Under the pieces are notes generated by a model, which saw nothing but the letters and a program-made list of their open reading frames with translations, was not told where the DNA came from and did no database searches. This document shows positions 5,702 through 8,154 of a stretch of 8,154 nucleotides of DNA, one piece after another. Position numbers and translations under genes: made by a program. Positions within the stretch are counted from its first letter, which is position 1; every line of letters starts with the position of its first letter. The stretch spans positions 1 through 8,154 of the forward strand of contig JAFWWR010000334.1 of the NCBI GenBank assembly GCA_017518025.1. Direction: 5' to 3'. The DNA comes from Clostridia bacterium (GTDB taxonomy: Bacteria > Bacillota > Clostridia > Oscillospirales > CAG-272).

Positions 5702-7201
5702 ATCTGCCCGCATTGCGAGAGCGCGCTTCACGATCTCGGTCTCGTCAAACGGTCTCTTCCCACCGGCGTTGATCTCATATTTTTCGTGTCCTTTCCCCGC
5801 CAGAACGACGATGTCGTCGCACCCGGCGACGGAAAGCGCGTATTCGATGGCATCCCGTCTGTCCGGGATCACGGCGTAGGGCTTTTCCCTGTCGATGCCG
5901 GAGACTATCTCCGCGATGATCGAGCCGGGATCCTCGGTCCTGCTGTTGTCGCTCGTTACTACCGTAAAATCGGCGAGAGACGAGGCGATGGCGCCCATAC
6001 GCCGCCTTTTGGACCTGTCCCTGTCGCCTCCGCATCCGAAGAGGACGGTGATCCTCTGTCCTTTCACTCTGAAGGACCGCACCGTGCGGAGCAGCTCCTC
6101 CAGGGCGGCGGGAGTGTGGGCGTAGTCCACAAAAACGGTGAACGGCGCGTCGACGTCGATCTTTTCCAGTCTGCCCGGAACGCCGCGCATCCTCATGAGA
6201 GCGCGCTGTACCGTCCCGGCTTCCGCTCCCGTTTCGAGGGCGGCCGCCGCGGCGAGCAGCGTGTTCGATATCGTGAACGCGCCGGGGATGGGAGAGCAGA
6301 CCGGAAACACCGCCCTGCCGGAGTAGTAGAGATACCGGACTCCGTCGACTCCGAGAAGCTCCCTTCTCAGGGCGCTGACCGTGTCGGTCCCCTGCCCGGG
6401 ATCCCCCGCGGGGAAGCACCTGAGGGCCTTCTTCTCCCGGAACATATCGGGGAGGCGGGCCAGATAGGGATCCGACGCGTTTATCACAAGCGTTCCCGCC
6501 CTTTGGGCGAGTCGCGCCTTGGCGAGAAAATAGTTTTCCATCGTCCCGTGGTAGTCCAGGTGTTCCTCGGTGAGATTGGTGAACACCGCTACGTGGGGGC
6601 GGAGCGGATCGAGTTTTCGCTGATCCAGGGCGTGGGACGACGCCTCGAATATCAGCGCGTCGGCGCCGGCGTCGCGCATTTGAGCTACTGCGGGGTAGAA
6701 GATCTCGGGATCCGGGGTGGTCATGGCCGCGTCCGCGTCCGACACGGACGAGCCCCCTCCCGTGGCGACGGGTCGACCGCAGATGAACGAGCCCACCGTC
6801 GTTATAACTCCGGCGGCTCTTCCCGCAGCGGCGAATATCTCCTTCAGCATAAAGCAGGTGGACGTCTTGCCGTTGGTCCCGGTGACGGCGATCACCGTCA
6901 TCCCCCGGGTCGGGTCTCCCGCGGCGTTGTTCCACATGAACGCCTCGGCCGACCTTGCGTTTTTGACGAGGACGGACGGGATCCCGCGTTCGCCGGGTCT
7001 GTCGGTCACTACGACCGCCGCTCCCCGCCGCGCCGCGTCGGCGACAAACTCGTTACCGTCGTACCGCGTGCCGCGAAGGGCGACGAAGGCGTATCCTTCC
7101 TTTATCTTTCTCGAATCTGACGCGATCCCCCCGATCTCTGACGAGGGGTCGGCGTCCCATTTCAGCACCTCTGCGCCGTAAAGCAGTTCCGACAGGATCA
7201 T
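5696..7201 (-). CDS. murE: MurE, UDP-MurNAc-L-Ala-D-Glu ligase (probably meso-diaminopimelate)
   Basis: MurE adds the third stem-peptide residue to UDP-MurNAc-L-Ala-D-Glu in the cytoplasm, using ATP. At 501 residues it is a normal length. Domain 1 (about 1-100) carries SDSRKIKEGYAFVALRG (28-44). The ATPase domain has the P-loop GTNGKTST (108-115), TTPD (161-164), EASSHALDQ (186-194), NLTEEHLDYHGT (209-220) and the carbamylated Lys228 in LAKARL. The C-terminal domain has GVPGRLE (340-346), VDYAHTPAALE (358-368), FGCGGDRDRSKR (388-399), the specificity motif DNSRTEDP (418-425) and GKGHEKYE (469-476). Retention of Arg421 and of the GKGHE loop favours meso-diaminopimelate over lysine, although the usual Pro of DNPR is Ser. 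The ATG at 7199-7201 has GGAGG 5 bases upstream (7207-7211). The TAG stop at 5696-5698 lies inside a short direct repeat. Confidence 0.96.
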   Translation of the reverse strand: MILSELLYGAEVLKWDADPSSEIGGIASDSRKIKEGYAFVALRGTRYDGNEFVADAARRGAAVVVTDRPGERGIPSVLVKNARSAEAFMWNNAAGDPTRGMTVIAVTGTNGKTSTCFMLKEIFAAAGRAAGVITTVGSFICGRPVATGGGSSVSDADAAMTTPDPEIFYPAVAQMRDAGADALIFEASSHALDQRKLDPLRPHVAVFTNLTEEHLDYHGTMENYFLAKARLAQRAGTLVINASDPYLARLPDMFREKKALRCFPAGDPGQGTDTVSALRRELLGVDGVRYLYYSGRAVFPVCSPIPGAFTISNTLLAAAAALETGAEAGTVQRALMRMRGVPGRLEKIDVDAPFTVFVDYAHTPAALEELLRTVRSFRVKGQRITVLFGCGGDRDRSKRRRMGAIASSLADFTVVTSDNSRTEDPGSIIAEIVSGIDREKPYAVIPDRRDAIEYALSVAGCDDIVVLAGKGHEKYEINAGGKRPFDETEIVKRALAMRADQ

Positions 7202-7206
7202 ATCCG

Positions 7207-7239
7207 CCTCCGGAAGCGATGATATCTTTATACTTCCGG
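7207..7239 (-). promoter_or_regulatory. murE leader: ribosome binding site overlapped by an inverted repeat
   Basis: In the gap between the PBP gene and murE, the minus strand has a 7-base inverted repeat, CCGGAAG (7239-7233) and CTTCCGG (7216-7210), around a 16-base AT-rich loop. The last two G of the downstream arm are the first two of the GGAGG ribosome binding site (7211-7207), which sits 5 bases before the murE ATG. The binding site itself is strong. The hairpin could partly hide it until a ribosome finishing the PBP gene opens the stem, but a 7-base stem may be chance. Confidence 0.4.
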
Positions 7240-7254
7240 TGACGGTGTTATCCG

Positions 7255-8154
7255 TCAGTCTGTGCCGTTCATGTATCTCAGTTCCATCTCGACCACTGTC
7301 CCCCTCGGGACCATGGTCCCGGCTGCGGGCTCCTGACTTACCACCTGGGTGGACGCGCCGGCGGAGGATCCGATGACCTTCACGTTGAGTCCGCTGCTTG
7401 CGAGCATTCCGTTCGCCACGTCGGCGCCCTTGCCGATGAGATCCGGGACCTCCACGGTGGGCTCCGGCGCCGCGTCTCCGCAGTAGATTATCACGTTGCC
7501 GTTGTCGCTGCTCATCACGGTGCCGTCCGCGGGGATCTGCGCCGTCACGGTATCGCCCGTGCCGATGATCTCGAAGCCGATGCCCTTGGCTATAAGATCC
7601 TGACGGGCGACTTCGGTGGACGATCCCACGTATCCCTGCACCATGACTTCCATGGACCCGAGGTCCTTCTCGGAATACTGTTTTTCAACACCGTAGTACG
7701 GCAGGAGATTTGCGAGAAGCTTTGAAATGTACGGCGCCGCGACGATACTGCCGTAGACCGCGCCGTTCATGGGCTCGTCAACGACGATGATGGCGGCGAT
7801 CTTCGGGTCGTCCGACGGCGCGAACGCCGCGCATGAGCCGACTCTGAAGGATTTTTCGCCGTTTTCATCGATTTTGTCCCTTTTCTCGGACGTGCCTGTC
7901 TTCGCCGCCACTTTATAGCCGCGGACGTAGGCGTTTTTCGCGCCGCCCTCGTGGGAAACGCCGTCCTCAAGGACGTCGGCGATGGACTTGCACACGTCGG
8001 TGCTGACCACCTGACGCTTGATGTCCGTCTCGTAGCTCTTTATGACCTTGCCGTTCTCGTCCCGGATCTCCTTCATGAGATGGGGAGTCAGGTAGTATCC
8101 GCCGTTGGCGATGGCGGAGATGGCGGTGAGCTGCTGGAGCGGCGTGGTCTTGAA
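7255..8154 (-). CDS. Class B penicillin-binding protein with two C-terminal PASTA domains, C-terminal part (FtsI/SpoVD type)
   Basis: Class B PBPs are membrane-anchored transpeptidases that crosslink the stem peptides of glycan made by a SEDS partner such as FtsW. The frame is open from the right edge at 8154 to TGA at 7255-7257, giving 299 residues; the N-terminus and the SxxK and SxN motifs lie outside. It begins FKTTPLQQLTAISAIANGGY, the typical segment between the SxN and KTG motifs. The KTGT motif is at 7891-7902 within VAAKTGTSEK. Two PASTA domains follow, at about 7477-7656 and 7273-7461; the second is clear (VEVPDLIGKGADVA), the first more divergent. PASTA-tailed enzymes directly ahead of murE resemble B. 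subtilis SpoVD and the S. pneumoniae PBP2x family. Whether this is the vegetative FtsI or a sporulation SpoVD cannot be settled without the N-terminal part and the rest of the genome. A 53-base gap separates it from murE. Confidence 0.93.
   Translation of the reverse strand, partial: FKTTPLQQLTAISAIANGGYYLTPHLMKEIRDENGKVIKSYETDIKRQVVSTDVCKSIADVLEDGVSHEGGAKNAYVRGYKVAAKTGTSEKRDKIDENGEKSFRVGSCAAFAPSDDPKIAAIIVVDEPMNGAVYGSIVAAPYISKLLANLLPYYGVEKQYSEKDLGSMEVMVQGYVGSSTEVARQDLIAKGIGFEIIGTGDTVTAQIPADGTVMSSDNGNVIIYCGDAAPEPTVEVPDLIGKGADVANGMLASSGLNVKVIGSSAGASTQVVSQEPAAGTMVPRGTVVEMELRYMNGTD

Noticed and set aside
5775..6935. 386-residue open frame on the minus strand in another frame of murE
   Set aside because: It lies wholly inside murE, and its Arg/Gly-rich translation is that of an out-of-frame GC-rich gene. 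murE itself has every family motif.
5543..7120. 525-residue open frame on the plus strand opposite murE and the start of murF
   Set aside because: It is antisense to two clear Mur ligases with intact motifs. The product is rich in Arg, Gly and His with no recognisable domain. Long antisense frames of this kind are expected in GC-rich coding DNA.
1..8154. Search for CRISPR arrays, insertion sequences, tRNA/rRNA genes, toxin-antitoxin pairs or defence genes
   Set aside because: No spaced repeat array, terminal inverted repeats with a transposase, RNA gene or unassigned gene is visible. The window is filled by seven dcw genes.

Overview
The window is a single stretch of the division and cell wall (dcw) cluster, with every gene on the minus strand. 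Read in the direction of transcription (high to low coordinates) the order is: the C-terminal end of a class B penicillin-binding protein with PASTA domains (FtsI/SpoVD type), then murE, murF, mraY, ftsW, murG, and the N-terminal part of ftsQ/divIB, which runs off the left edge. All seven reading frames are intact where visible, and the gaps between them are only 13 to 53 bases. No terminator-like hairpin lies in any gap, so the region is probably transcribed as one operon that continues past both edges.

The sequence is GC-rich. A PASTA-tailed transpeptidase directly ahead of murE, DivIB-type FtsQ at the downstream end, strong GGAGG-type ribosome binding sites, and Clostridia-like motif variants in MurG and FtsW together suggest a high-GC member of the Bacillota, class Clostridia, possibly an uncultured gut or anaerobic lineage. 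This assignment is inference from gene order and motif style, not from a marker gene.

The genes form one pathway. MurE and MurF add the third residue and then D-Ala-D-Ala to UDP-MurNAc-dipeptide in the cytoplasm. MraY moves phospho-MurNAc-pentapeptide onto undecaprenyl phosphate to make lipid I, and MurG adds GlcNAc to make lipid II. FtsW polymerises lipid II outside the membrane and the PASTA transpeptidase crosslinks it at the septum. FtsQ belongs to the divisome subcomplex that controls FtsW and its partner transpeptidase.

No CRISPR array, mobile element, RNA gene or unknown multi-gene system is visible; this is core housekeeping DNA. The points worth a second look are: a histidine in FtsW where the SEDS family has its catalytic aspartate; no murD between mraY and ftsW; long charged cytoplasmic extensions on both FtsW and FtsQ; a tandem 13-base repeat that duplicates the end of murE; a hairpin that could cover the murE ribosome binding site; and a consensus TATAAT just ahead of ftsW.
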